Positions 53,909-64,000 of a stretch of DNA of 64,000 nucleotides are shown one piece after another. Below the pieces are notes generated by a model. It saw only the letters and a program-made list of their open reading frames with translations. It did no database searches and was not told where the DNA came from. Source of the DNA: Pararge aegeria (taxonomy: Eukaryota > Arthropoda > Insecta > Lepidoptera > Nymphalidae); assembly GCF_905163445.1 (NCBI RefSeq), contig NC_053184.1:11842001-11906000 (forward strand), read 5' to 3'. The first letter of the stretch is position 1, and each line of letters starts with the position of its first letter. The position numbers were made by a program, and so were the translations under genes.

Positions 53909-54479
53909 GACCTGCCTGGCGCAGAGGTGAGCGCTGTGCTTTCAAGTAGGAGATCCTTGTTTCGATTCCTGGCATGGAAAATTTGGCAATTTATAATTTC
54001 TGGATTTTATCTAGTCATGTCTGGTGGTAGCTTCGGCCATTTCTAGAAACGTTGGAACGTTAAATCGCTTATAGATTGTTTTTATTACTTATATACCTTT
54101 TGCTTAGTTTATTATTCAATTAAAATATTAAAATTTGGTCAAAAGATGGCTACGCATTTCCGTGGTGTCACCTGGTACAAGGTGCCAATTGAATATGCTC
54201 CCACTGGCGCATGCAGCACAATGCTGAGCTGGTACCTTTTTTCTAGGTTTTGCCACACATAACGTACGTGGTGTCGTTAATATTGTAATGTGTGGCGCAA
54301 TGTAAAAGATAAATTTTTCTTTCATTTTTTCTTTCTTTCTTTCTTACCACTGACAAAGACTTGCAGTGGCAAGCGATTTAACGTTCCGCTATGACGTCGC
54401 GTAGAAACCAAATAGGGGTATGGTTTTTATGTATGGTGTAACGCCATACTCCCAAACAGATTAGCCCGCTACCATCTTC
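53909..54479 (+). repeat. SINE-A interrupted by a ~296-bp insertion
   Basis: Head: GACCTGCCTGGCGCAGAGGT (A box) and TGTTTCGATTCCTGGCA (B box). Body to GGTGGTAGCTTCGGCC and TTCTAG at 54046, then foreign DNA to 54342. The body resumes with TTACCACTGACAAAGAC, GCGATTTAACGTTCCGC, CGCGTAGAAACC and TTAGCCCGCTACCATC. The 3' tail is cut at 54479. Confidence 0.75.
54047..54342. mobile_element. Unknown insertion within SINE-A
   Basis: Sequence absent from other SINE-A copies. It contains GGTGTCACCTGGTACAAGGT and GCCACACATAACGTACGTGG and ends in a (CTTT)n tract next to the right junction. No long terminal symmetry or ORF that I can identify; the duplication at its ends is unclear. The (CTTT)n end hints at a retroposed piece. 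Confidence 0.5.
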
Positions 54480-55267
54480 CAAATCCAAAACTTGCTATCT
54501 TGGAATAATAATTTTATTCGAATTCTATACTCATTGTATATGCACTCACACACTCAGCTTGCAATGGTTCAATTGTATTGCTGTTTCATTTTTTACAATT
54601 ATTACCCTTTTAAATTTAAAATCGAAGTATTCGGTGTGTGTTGCAGAGTTTCTTGTTTGTATTTCAAATCAAACATTAGCGAAAAGTTGAGCTGTTCCTT
54701 TGTCCATAGGTATTATTGTTCTAATCATACACAGTTTTTATTGTATATAACAGCATGTTATCACAAAGTAATTGGTAAATTTCCAATTTTACTCGTTTTC
54801 ATTTAATTTCAATAATCTTAGGTCTTGGCCATTTTAATGCGTGTGTGACCTCAACAACTCACCGAGAATGAAATCCTAAATATGCAAAATTTATTTATTT
54901 CAACAAGGCCACAATAACACTTTGAAATTTTAACGTAAGGTAATTCATTTTAATTACCTAAATAATTACATTACATTGATAAATTTCACAATTATAATTG
55001 ATAGAAAACTATGGGCAAGAGATTGGATTTATGGGACATATAAATCGAAAGTTTAGGGTAGAAACTTATAGAGAGGTGGAAAAGATGGTCATGGACAGTT
55101 ATGGAGAGCTACACCAACAAGAGCTTAGTTCTTAAGTTTAAGAAGAAGAAAGAGCCTTCTATTAACCTATACATTTGTGACTGATTTTACAAAAACCTTT
55201 AAAAATAATAGCTATTTATTACCCTAAATCACTGCCTTGTAAGCATCTAATCTCGTCTTGTAAGATG
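54480..55267. other. Unrecognised stretch
   Basis: A 104-codon plus-strand frame (54492-54806) is hydrophobic and Cys/Tyr-rich from AT-biased DNA; no domain or context. A trace of repeat F (TTTATTTATTTCAACAAGGC) is at 54890. Confidence 0.35.
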
Positions 55268-55389
55268 CTGGAAGGAGTGCCGAACAAAGAGATGTAATTA
55301 AAACTAATAAATCTCGCAGCAGGCTACGAAACGAGCTCTCTGAGGCTCGCATGTCTGCAAGCAACCGTGGGAACGAACACAAGTTACTG
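55268..55389 (+). repeat. Dispersed repeat R, copy 3 of 3
   Basis: GGAAGGAGTGCCGAACAAAG, GATGTAATTAAAACTAATAA, ATCTCGCAGCAGGCTACG and GCAAGCAACCGTGGGAAC continue the order of the 37 kb copies. Confidence 0.6.
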
Positions 55390-55480
55390 TGCCAAATGCT
55401 GAAAAAACTATTGTTGGTGTGCCAAATATTTAAATAACAAATTTTATCTTTTTCTTCTTAAACCCAACAATAGACCTAGT

Positions 55481-55710
55481 GGTGATAGCCTAGTGGTAAA
55501 GACTCTGGCTTCCTTTTCGGGGGACCCAGTTTGATTCGCCCTACACCTCTAACCTTCCGGTGTTATGCCTTCAATTGAGTATAACTTGTTTTAACCATGA
55601 ATGCAAACATCGTTAGGAAACCAGCATGGCTCAGAGTTCTCCATAATATTCATCAAGACTGCCAATACGCATTGGGCCAGGTAGGTAGACTCGTGACCCT
55701 CTTTTATTGA
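55481..55710 (+). repeat. SINE-C, 3'-truncated
   Basis: GGTGATAGCCTAGTGGTAAA (A box), CCTTTTCGGGGGACCCAG, TTTGATTCGCCC (B box altered), ACCTCTAACCTTCCGG, AACATCGTTAGGAAACCAGC and GAGTTCTCCATAATATTC. Tail is poorly kept. Confidence 0.7.
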
Positions 55711-56047
55711 AATTTTGGAAGACTTATATATCCACCCACATAGGAAAATCTTCCGTTTTAGTTTTATTTTAGTTTCTCTTCAGTCAAGACAAAACATCTT
55801 ATAGTTCAAGAAAAAGATGCGTCATGTCTATCTTTCTTCTTCTTCTTTGTATAAACTTCCATTGGTCCATTTTCCTGTTTCGGAGACACAAGCAGATTTT
55901 TATAAATAAGTATTTACTTAAGAAATTCGAACGTCCTAGTCTTTATGACCGTTCCTTGCGAGAGCGCGTTCGTTAAACCGTTATTTATTACTAACACCTC
56001 ATAATAAATGATCGTTAAATAACTGATGGCGTTCCTATCTTAAGCCG

Positions 56048-56095
56048 GGTTGGCAAACCCGCATTGGAGTAGTGTGGTGGTTCTGAGCTCTATGT
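56048..56095 (+). repeat. Repeat G fragment
   Basis: GGGTTGGCAAACCCGCATTG, GAGTAGTGTGGTGGTTCTGA and GCTCTATG match the inverse of the repeat at 36240. Confidence 0.55.
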
Positions 56096-56618
56096 TCTTT
56101 GCATCTATGAATTAATGATGATGAAAATTAGCAATGCAGTAAATTTTTTACTATTTCAAAAGAATTGCGAGGGCCAAAACCGTCAAAATTGTGCGAAATA
56201 TTTAAGTAGTTTTTGTAGTTTCTCCCAACTTGCTTAGAGGCAATGCATATTATGTCTACGTATCGCGCAGTCCGCTTCTACCGCTACGAGCTACAGTTTT
56301 GTATAGATCGCCTACAGAATCTTGTTAAGCAAATAAATAAAATAGAAATACTCGATCGTAATGTTAAATAACTGTTTTTTGTTGAATGATATTTTCTGTT
56401 TCGGTCTGTCACTTCCGACCGACCTCGTAAATGCTTGGTCCGAGTCTGATGGTTTTTTTGTAGGCAGGTATAGGATTACAGAGGGAGTCATACGAATAAG
56501 TCTTTTATTTAAAGAAGAATCTACTGGGGTAAAAGGATTGAAAAACTGCATGAGAGTTCAATGTTTTACAAAGTTAGGGTCGTTAAAACTTAGAAGTAAC
56601 GGTTCTTATAGGTTTCTA

Positions 56619-57035
56619 ACCCCCGACACAAAAATGACGGGGTGATATAAGTTTCACGTTCTGTGTGTATGTGTGTGTTTGTCTGTGGCATCGTAGCTCC
56701 CGAACGGCTTTGCTGATTTTTAAGTTGTGGTGTTTTTTGTGGGAATGTTCTTATTGTAATGTTTCAGCTATGCTTGAAGAACATCGGTCCAAGATGGCCG
56801 CCGCCACAAAATGGAGGATTAAATGTTTTTTTACAACTCCCTCAATATGAGTATAAAATGAAAGGGCTTGACTAGTAGAAATACTACATTATGACAAACT
56901 TCAAATCCAAGACGGCCACCATCGCAAAATCGCGAATTATATTTCTTTTTCACAACTTCCTCAATGAAGGGGTATCAAAGAATATTGTTGAAAGGAAGAA
57001 TATTTAAAGGGAATGTAGATTGAGGAATATTTTAG
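56619..57035 (+). repeat. Interspersed repeat (CCCCGACACAAA type) with tandem-like parts
   Basis: CCCCGACACAAAAATGACGG and GGTGATATAAGTTT begin a block with a (GTGT)n stretch and GGCATCGTAGCTCCCGAACG. CAAGATGGCCGCCGCCACAA at 56790 and CAAGACGGCCACCATCGCAA at 56910 are related blocks 120 bases apart. I recall the opening as common in arthropod DNA. Overlapping short frames are not genes. Confidence 0.5.
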
Positions 57036-57131
57036 TCCAAGTTTTTTTTTTATCTATAGTAATTTTATTTCTTCTTTTACTTTATAGTTTTTTACAATTG
57101 TATAACATTATATTATTCATTTGTATATCGT

Positions 57132-57383
57132 TTGACATATTTCTTGTTTGCATATTGTAACGGGGTACCGAGAACAATATACCCGGACACGGAGGGCACT
57201 GACCTGCGGGGCACCAAAAATCACAATGTCGACGAACAGCTGGATACGACAACCGAAACTACCTATTATAGAGAGGGGTTGAATAATTTACGATGCACTA
57301 ACTTCGACCACGGTACTACAGATGCTGAAGTACATAATATATCAAACCGACCCGATGTTACAACTCCAATAAAACTTGTGTAA
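57132..57383 (+). other. 83-codon open frame of unknown origin
   Basis: The frame encodes a polar, Thr/Asn/Asp-rich peptide (for example YPDTEGTDLRGTKNHNVDEQ) whose composition is unlike the AT-driven frames around it. Internal codons are more GC-balanced than the flanks. AATAAA occurs at 57450, about 68 bases after the stop, so a terminal exon or a captured coding piece is possible. No domain, signal peptide or clear splice acceptor was recognised. The first methionine lies in AT-rich sequence, so the coding part, if real, may begin nearer 57160. Confidence 0.3.
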
Positions 57384-58116
57384 AACTTATTCAAACGCGT
57401 CGGCCGGTGAAAGCTGTTTTTAACTTCTTTCCCTCGGGATCAGCCATACAAATAAAGAGTTAGTTGAGGTAAAAACTTCTTTCGCCGCTTGCCACCGAAA
57501 ACTTTCGTTAACTTATGAAAATGATTTTTTAAAGTTGCGGGGAGGCTTTCTTTGTAGTTCAGTGTACATTAATATTGAAATATATTTACAAAGTTGTTAG
57601 GTAAGCGCAAATGTTTTGCGAAAAAGCAAAAATACTTTACGAGTCATTGAAATTTTAGGCACGAGATTTCAAGTGATTATGAATACTAGCCAAAGATAAA
57701 GTGCTCTAAGCCAGACAGATGAATTGACGGTATCGCAACTAAAATTTGAAGGTATGAGTCTAAAAAAATGAATATAGAATAATTTAAATACAATGTTAAA
57801 ACCGTCAACCATATGCACAAGAGTTCTACTTCAAGCGAGTCAGAACAGGAGACAATTCATATCAAATTCATTTCTCTCGGCCATTGTTTTTGCTAACTAC
57901 CGCTATGGTCCCACACAAGCTTGCCTCAACAACGAATGCATTTGCATAAAGACAAATTGGCTTCAACAAACCGTATGCGACCCGCTATGAAAGTTAAACT
58001 AGAAGTTCTACATTACATGTCTTTAGCATACTTTGAAAATACGAATGCTTGAATTGTTAGCCGTTTTGTTACTTGTTTTGAGAATCATTTGATAAAATGG
58101 ATTCATTAGCATTCAT
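57384..58116. other. Unrecognised stretch
   Basis: A 65-codon frame at 57793-57990 has several Cys and Asn but no domain that I recognise. No repeats were assigned. Confidence 0.35.
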
Positions 58117-58451
58117 TATAAGTTAGCCCCTGAATGCAATCTCGACTGGTGGTAAGTGATGATGCACCTACATCGTTGCGGGCTAACCTGTTAGGTACTC
58201 TGTAGCAGATAGCTTGCTGGCAGTTATATTTAGCCTATATCGGTTTCTACGCGACATCATACCGAACGCTAAATCGCTTATTGGCACAACGTTATCGGTA
58301 GTATGGTAAATAGCCTCGGCCGAAGCCTCCCACCAGGCCAGACCAGAGAAAGTTTGGAAATAATAAATTTCCAAATCTCCCCTGCCGGAAATCGAAACTG
58401 GGACCTCCAACTGAAATCACAGTGCTCACCGCTCCACCCGAGAGGTCGTCA
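58117..58451 (-). repeat. SINE-A, full-length reference copy
   Basis: Minus strand: GACGACCTCTCGGGTGGAGC (A box region), AGTTTCGATTTCCGGCAG (B box region), GGAAATTTATTATTTCCAAA, TCTGGTCTGGCCTGGTGGGA, GGCTTCGGCC, GCGATTTAGCGTTCGG, CGCGTAGAAACCG, AGGTTAGCCCGC and AGTCGAGATTGCATTCAGGG to GCTAACTTATAA. It carries every module in order. Confidence 0.8.
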
Positions 58452-58912
58452 AAGGGTGGGAGCGTGGTTTGATTACCTTGATTCACTGTGGTTAAGCAAG
58501 TTGAGCTCTAGGGTAACAATTACTATGGAATTGACCGTAACTGACAGGTGAATGAGAAGAAAAGGCCAATGGTTTAGTATATTTTCTGTGCTTAACATAC
58601 TTACTGCTTGAATACTGGATTGCTTTTGATGTGTTGCACAAAGTGATTAGTAAATTTCGTTCGTAAATTTCGACATGAAAGTCAGTGAATAAGGAATTAG
58701 TAAATTTTGTTGTTACCAAAGTACCTATATCTGATGATTGTTGACACTGATGTTATATATACGCGTGGTCTATAATGTTTTTTAAAAAGATATGTATCTT
58801 CTATATATTTTTTTAAATAAATACATAATCCTAAGTGTCGGTGACATTTTGCGTGGAGCCCGTAAAATTCCCTCTGGCAAATCTCCGTCACGCGTCGTCG
58901 CTAAATCTGTGT

Positions 58913-59041
58913 CACTCAATGAATATAAATCAAATAAACTTGAAGCTGAAGAAGAGCTTGCACTCATTTGAAGAATATACTCGACGCACTTGTGAAATGT
59001 TTAGTGTTGTTTGTAAAAAGCTTTTCTTTTAGGACTTTGAA
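58913..59041 (+). repeat. Dispersed repeat T, copy 1 (direct pair)
   Basis: CACTCAATGAATATAAATCA, AATAAACTTGAAGCTG, TACTCGACGCACTTGTGAAA and AGGACTTTG, repeated at 59400-59534. Confidence 0.65.
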
Positions 59042-59399
59042 ATCCATGGATTACTTAGTAAAAAAAGCCTTATATGTATAATTAATAATTTATCACGAAT
59101 ACAAACTGAATTGTATGTTTATTTATTACACTAATAGTTTTTTTACATTAATTATTCTTTGGACGTTTAAATTTTGGCTGTAACGAGTTACACTGATGAT
59201 GATTTTTTTTAAATATAAGTGTTAAGTATCAAGTATTAATATAACCAAATGTGCCTTAATAAACCTCGCATAACGATACACAGGCAAATCGGCTTGGGCT
59301 ATCTGCACTCAATCCCCACTCCTATGTGATGCAAACTGTGCTTTTAAAGCACTAACAAATAAGTTAGAAGTTAACATAAGAGGCCGTTAAAATCTCCAT

Positions 59400-59534
59400 C
59401 ACTCAATGAAAATAAAGCAAATAAACTTGGAGCTGTAGAGTGTAGTAAAGCTTACACTCATCTTGAGTGTACACTCGACACGCTCGTGAAGTGTTAAGCG
59501 GCGTTTGCAAACACCCTCACTCTCGGGACTTTGT
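59400..59534 (+). repeat. Dispersed repeat T, copy 2 (direct pair)
   Basis: CACTCAATGAAAATAAAGCA, AATAAACTTGGAGCTG, CACTCGACACGCTCGTGAAG and CGGGACTTTG, about 490 bases after copy 1. Confidence 0.65.
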
Positions 59535-60745
59535 GATGATACGAGAATTGGTTTGACAAAAAATATTTTATTTGATAATAACTTCAGGTTCAACAATCGA
59601 ATAAGAGAATGGAAACCTATAAGTATTTTAGATTTCACCTTTTTGAAAAACGAGTTTTATTTTTTACTAATAGACTTACTAATACTGAAGTACTCACCAC
59701 TCCTATTAGGTACATTGACAGTAAAATATAAACTTTACGGTTTCTAACGGAAATTTAAATAAATCAAATTAAATAAACTTACTTTATTCACATAATTAGC
59801 TTAAAATCAACACGGGATTCAATTAAGTTATGAGTTTTGTATTATGCTGCTTCGACAGACGGAAAATTTAAAAATCTAAAAATCAAAAAAATTTAAAAAT
59901 CTATGTTAAGTTAGGTCAAACTATGCAAACGTCGTATCCTTACCGTGCTTTATTAAACATCTATGAAGTATTACTTTACCGCACACAAATTCAAGTGTTG
60001 ATTGGCTTAAGCAAGATTGTTTTCATTGATCTAATTTATGCGAGTCCATTAGGGTCGGTCAAATGGAAACTTTTCCAATAACATGACCTCGCGTTCCGTC
60101 GAGAAGCTATTTATATAATATATTTATTATTAGCTATTGCGATCATTCGGGGCCGATCATATTGTGTCTGCTTAATTTAAATAATCAAAAGGGCTGGCTT
60201 TAAAACTTTATAAATACGAAACACAAACTTCAGTAGCACAGTCAAAATAAATCATAATATTTTGGTATTCGTATTCACTTTTTATTTATGATCGAAGATA
60301 AGCACCAAATAAAATTCAATGCAAATAAATAGAGTGTAATTACCTAGCTTTACTTTGCTAGAGTATAGAGCTAACAATATAAGTAAGCGTGTCTGTTAGC
60401 GTTTAAACTCTAATATGTGTTAAAAATCTTACTGAAGATCGTTAAATCTAATTAACAATTGTTTTATTTACTGTTAATTCGGGTAATCTATTAAAAGTTA
60501 TGCAATTTTTTTGTCGGCCTTAAACACCTAACGATCAATTGACTGAGTATATACGGTAAGAGAACTTTCAATTTTATCATAATACAAAATAAAAAATGCC
60601 AGCATAATATCATTTTCATTCTTTTACCTAAGTACCACCTACCTAATTCTCAAACATCTAATCCAAAGAACTTCGTGATGGAACTCGATTAAATTAAGTT
60701 ACTACAGCGAAAAGGAGAGCCAATTTCGATTCACATAGAATTCAA
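59535..60745. other. Unrecognised AT-rich stretch
   Basis: No recognisable SINE, LINE or inverted repeat. GGTCAAATGGAAACTTTTCC near 60058 is unassigned. Confidence 0.4.
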
Positions 60746-60994
60746 ATGAGCTTTTTATTCAAACACAGGAGTGGAAGAAACACTAAAACAGACGGTTCCG
60801 CACCATTGCCGCTGAAAAAAGGTACAGACGTATATTTTAAACTCGCGATCGCAGACTTTGTGACTCTGCAAAAGACCCCGAATGGAACCGTAATGGCCTT
60901 CCATTGCTATCATAATTTTTCGAACATTTACTTACTGGGAAAGATGAGGGCTGTGAATTTTAAGATCAATAAAGAAAGATGTCAGGAAGTATAA
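60746..60994 (+). other. 82-codon open frame, candidate exon of unknown function
   Basis: It encodes a basic peptide with a sensible mix of residues (GSAPLPLKKGTDVYFKLAIA near positions 17-36, then FVTLQKTPNGTVMAFHCYHN). Codons in the middle are less AT-biased than the flanks. TTCACATAG|AATTC lies just before the ATG and could be a weak splice acceptor. ATTAAATAAAAC follows within 20 bases of the stop and gives an AATAAA at about 61002. There is no domain, signal peptide or membrane segment that I can name. Could be a terminal exon, an exapted element or chance. Confidence 0.3.
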
Positions 60995-62577
60995 TTTAAT
61001 TAAATAAAACATTAATATTATCTACATTCTCGGAAGCAAAATTAAAGTCATATATCAGCTATGACATTAAATTTTACATATTAATTTCTAAATATGTTAT
61101 TAAAGCTGTAATTATGCTTCACAGCAGTACCTACTATAAATCTATAAATAAATTTATTTAATAAATTTTCAAACCCATTTACAAATATTTCAATATCGAT
61201 TGTTGTAATGATATGGTTACATTTCAATCTTCTATGTCATGGTTACGTATGGGTAAATAATTTTATTAAATCAATAATTTTATGTTACATCCTAGTTAAA
61301 TACATGTATAATTATTAAACATCAATCCGTTTACGATTACATCCTTTATAATAACATGATATCATACTGACATGGTAATATGTTTTGTGATATGACATGT
61401 TATATTAACTAACACTAAATTAGCTTTCTATAATGCGTGCTATGTTCGTAAAGGATACATAACCGTTTAAATACTCATACGTTTTAAAAATTACTTTATC
61501 TCTAAACTAACCCTATAAGGTACTAAGTACTGATTGACAGCGCAACGCAGTTTGAATAATCTATCCGAAAATATTTGTTATAAATTACAATATTACTAAC
61601 AGTAACATTTTATTAGAATATATTATTTATCCAAGAGTTATCTATGGCTACTGTTATATAGATAATTCAGCTCTACAACAATTTGGTTACAAATGCTTAA
61701 ATTACATTAACCTAATATAACCTAATTTTAAAATACATTTATTTTCACCGGATAAGCAATATTCTATTAACAAGACTGTACAAGAGATATTTACAATGTA
61801 CTTAGGCTCTACTTCCCTAATAATATTATCCAAATAATAACTGCTTCTAGTAGCAGTAATAATATATGAATGCCTGCCGTAGTTGAATGCTGTTTAATAC
61901 TGTGTCCAGGTTTTAGCTGTAACAAATACAATAATTAGCTTGTAGAATCAATTATCAAAAGCCTGAACCAAGAAGTCTTTAGTGACTTCGTTATTGGGAT
62001 TCGGGTTTGGGATTCTGGAAGAAATAGGACATATTTATGGCCTCACAGGTATTTCAATAATGGGATTGTGATACTAATGAAAACGTGTAGGATAATTTAT
62101 TCTTTGAGATATTTTATAAAATGTTCCATCTTAAATTGACCAAACTGTGAAATAAATACTCTCACATTATATTTAGTGCTCGGAATTAGTTGGCTTGGAT
62201 ATAATATTTCTAGTAGAATGACTTACCTTTATAATGCATGTCCCGATGCATGCTGGGGCAAGTTTTGCCTGGATACTGAAATAAAAATGGTGTGTTACAA
62301 AATGAGATTAATATGTATAAATATAATTTTCGCATTACGAATGTACGATTTTCAAATCGGATAAACTATTTAATTAATTATCGTAATATACTGAATACGC
62401 CACACTTTGTTGTGGTCTAGCATTTAGACACTTAGCCTTCATATTAAAGCTTCGGACTCCGTAGATGGATGTGAATAAATGCGATGTAAGTTATATTAGT
62501 TACCTAGACTGCAAGAGTTATTGCATTAAATCATAATATATTGTACATATAATACCTTGCTCAAGTCAAAGTCAATG
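60995..62577. other. AT-rich stretch almost free of recognised repeats
   Basis: Only a degenerate tRNA-like trace (GTTGTGGTCTAGCATTTAGA near 62410) was noted. A 62-codon frame at 62176-62364 has no recognised domain. Confidence 0.4.
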
Positions 62578-62700
62578 TTAGTCCGCACGGCTCGGTGGTG
62601 AAGTGGTTGAGGAGGTCGGAAGTTGTTTCCGAGGGGTGCCTTCGGGTGCCTCGCATCCCCCTGCATCAATCGCCTTAGGGCGTGCAACTAAAGTTGTAAA
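62578..62700 (+). repeat. GC-rich block with A-box-like sequence
   Basis: GCACGGCTCGGTGGTGAAGT and GGTTGAGGAGGTCGG include TGGTGAAGTGG, which fits the A box pattern TRGYNNANNNG. No B box was recognised downstream. GGGTGCCTTCGGGTGCC is a short internal repeat. Probably the head of a further SINE-like repeat. Confidence 0.35.
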
Positions 62701-63158
62701 TAAATTTAATTAACCGCACAGTTTGAGGAACAGTAGCTAACTTTTCAAATTTGCGAAAGAGCTTTCGTGGCTATTTGGTTGTGTTAAACAACAATAGCGT
62801 ACATAGCTGAAATACTCTTTAATTAATGTTTAAGCTAAGTTCTTTACTATGACATTATAATACTGTTTCTGTATAATTAAATATAGTATTGAATAAGTTC
62901 ACCCTTTTCTTTCAATCTTTCATTACTTTTCAGTGTTAAGTTGGTTTTAAAAATAGAAGAAAAACAAATGTGTTAAACTACATAACAACAAATAAAATAT
63001 ATTTTTTATCAATGTATACTTTTATGATTTATCAATTTTTTCAATTCTTTTTATACAAAAATGAAACATATAAACATATAACTGCAAAACTATAAGTTTT
63101 TTGCATGTTGTCTTATTAATAATATATAAAAATAATATTATCAAACAATGAAAATCAA

Positions 63159-63312
63159 GTTTAATTTTATATTATCCGCGAAAAGCAGTAGAATCTGTAC
63201 GGTGTAATCGATCTTTATACTCCACAACATAATCTTCGGCAATAAATTCTCTACACACGTTACTCCCTATGTATAGATTATTCTGCTTTTCGCGGATTAT
63301 AGCAAATTAAGC
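63159..63312. repeat. Inverted repeat with ~41-bp arms and 72-base centre
   Basis: 63159-63199 and 63272-63312 are inverted copies agreeing at about four in five positions, centred on TCCGCGAAAAGCAG and CTGCTTTTCGCGGA. The right arm continues into sequence shared with 7413-7690. May be a MITE end-pair or two opposed repeat copies. Confidence 0.65.
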
Positions 63313-63399
63313 TTAATTTTTATTGTATATCAAGGGATTCCGCAACGTAACGCCTGCTTCTACCTAATATTATCAAACATCAAAGGTTCAGCGTCCATT

Positions 63400-64000
63400 T
63401 GAAAATGACCTGTGAGGAACGCATGTCTAATAGTATAATATCCTATAGCAAGAGAAAGCCTGGAGTTAGTAAATCGGCGTCGGAAAATCCCATGCTTCGA
63501 AGAGCACGCTATGCAGTTACACCAGGTTATAGTCACGGTCACGATCTTAAATTTAATCAATGAGATTGAAACACATAAATAAACTACTGTTTATAACATA
63601 ATAACATAATATAAAAATTTGCCGTGTACAAGAACAAACGATTTGCGTTGAATTGAAATTTCCTAGTGGGTAGGTACAATAGTGGAGGTGTAGTGTTGGT
63701 ATAGCCCGCCGTGTGGGATTAACGGGCCCGAGACACGCGAGCGCCCGGTATCTCATTCCATCGCTGTTTACGCCGTATTAAACCGTTTGATTGTGATTAT
63801 AGACATCGTTTTGAAGCTAAGAATTGTGGATTGCCGAAAATGACTCGAACGTTTCCTTTATGGCTTTATTAACTTACACAGCTGTTGAATGCTCTTTTTC
63901 GAAAGGATTCATCTTGTTTTTTTTTTGTATAATTAAATACGTCTGAAATTCGAGAAAAACCTTGACGGCTAAGGAAAAAATACTTCATAGCTATGACTCA
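63400..64000. other. Unrecognised stretch with a GC-rich patch
   Basis: 63700-63760 is GC-richer (CCCGCCGTGTGGGATTAACG) and unassigned. Minus-strand frames here lack domain features. Confidence 0.35.

Noticed and set aside
53909..53972. Possible functional tRNA gene
   Set aside because: A and B box-like blocks are present, but the sequence continues into a SINE body and cannot be folded into a full tRNA by eye. The same holds for the heads at 8313, 34231, 42559, 50047 and 53530.
54492..54806. 104-codon plus-strand frame
   Set aside because: Its composition (Phe, Tyr, Cys, Ile) is as expected from AT-rich DNA, with no domain, context or polyadenylation pattern in support.

Overview
The window looks like intergenic or intronic DNA of a lepidopteran, probably a nymphalid butterfly. 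The reasons are the AT-rich background, dense short tRNA-derived SINEs of the kinds common in nymphalid genomes, and decayed non-LTR retrotransposons. The species cannot be read from the sequence. I found no convincing host protein-coding gene, no canonical tRNA or rRNA gene, and no CRISPR or bacterial feature. Most open frames under 100 codons look like chance frames in AT-rich DNA.

What can be supported is a layered set of mobile elements. LINEs: an RT fragment with intact GVPQGS and YADD motifs (26.9-28.2 kb, minus), a second C-terminal copy of that family (9.2-9.6 kb, minus), an endonuclease/RT deletion remnant (2.06-2.35 kb, minus), a C-terminal stub (22.6 kb, plus), an RNase H/C-terminal remnant (42.0-42.3 kb, plus), and two 97% identical copies of the C-terminal nuclease-like domain of another retroelement (12.1-12.5 kb minus; 38.1-38.6 kb plus). 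SINE families are given local names: SINE-A (tail contains CACCAGGTGAGAT), SINE-B (head CCTCGTTGGTCTAGTGGTT), SINE-C (head ATAGCCTAGTGGT, tail near CCCTGTAGTGGGCC) and SINE-D (head CGATTGGC, tail GGGGCTAGATGGCGATG). Repeat-E has a GGTTGCCTGGAAGAGATCGCT-like start and an AATAAA end; its full motif is split in the entries. DNA-transposon MITEs: two with CAGTGGCGTGCA-type ends and 8-bp target duplications, one TIR element with a 7/8 target duplication, one mariner-like element, and one element with CAGGGCTAGCACGGG-type ends.

Layout: 0-13 kb is old LINE/SINE debris with a cluster of three minus-strand tRNA-derived modules at 10-10.7 kb. 13-22 kb is mostly unrecognised AT-rich DNA with two strong hairpins. 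22-32 kb is repeat dense and holds the best RT ORF. 32-43 kb mixes MITEs, the second nuclease-like ORF, a GC-richer unclassified repeat and nested insertions. 43-59 kb is SINEs and dispersed repeats. 59-64 kb is nearly free of recognisable repeats and holds one ORF of interest (60.75 kb).

The best functional link is that the 57-bp 3' end of the RT-bearing LINE at 26.9 kb matches the 3' end of SINE-A. This is the arrangement expected if that LINE's machinery mobilises the SINE. Many pairs of unclassified dispersed repeats were found only by comparing the window with itself, and each may represent an undescribed family.
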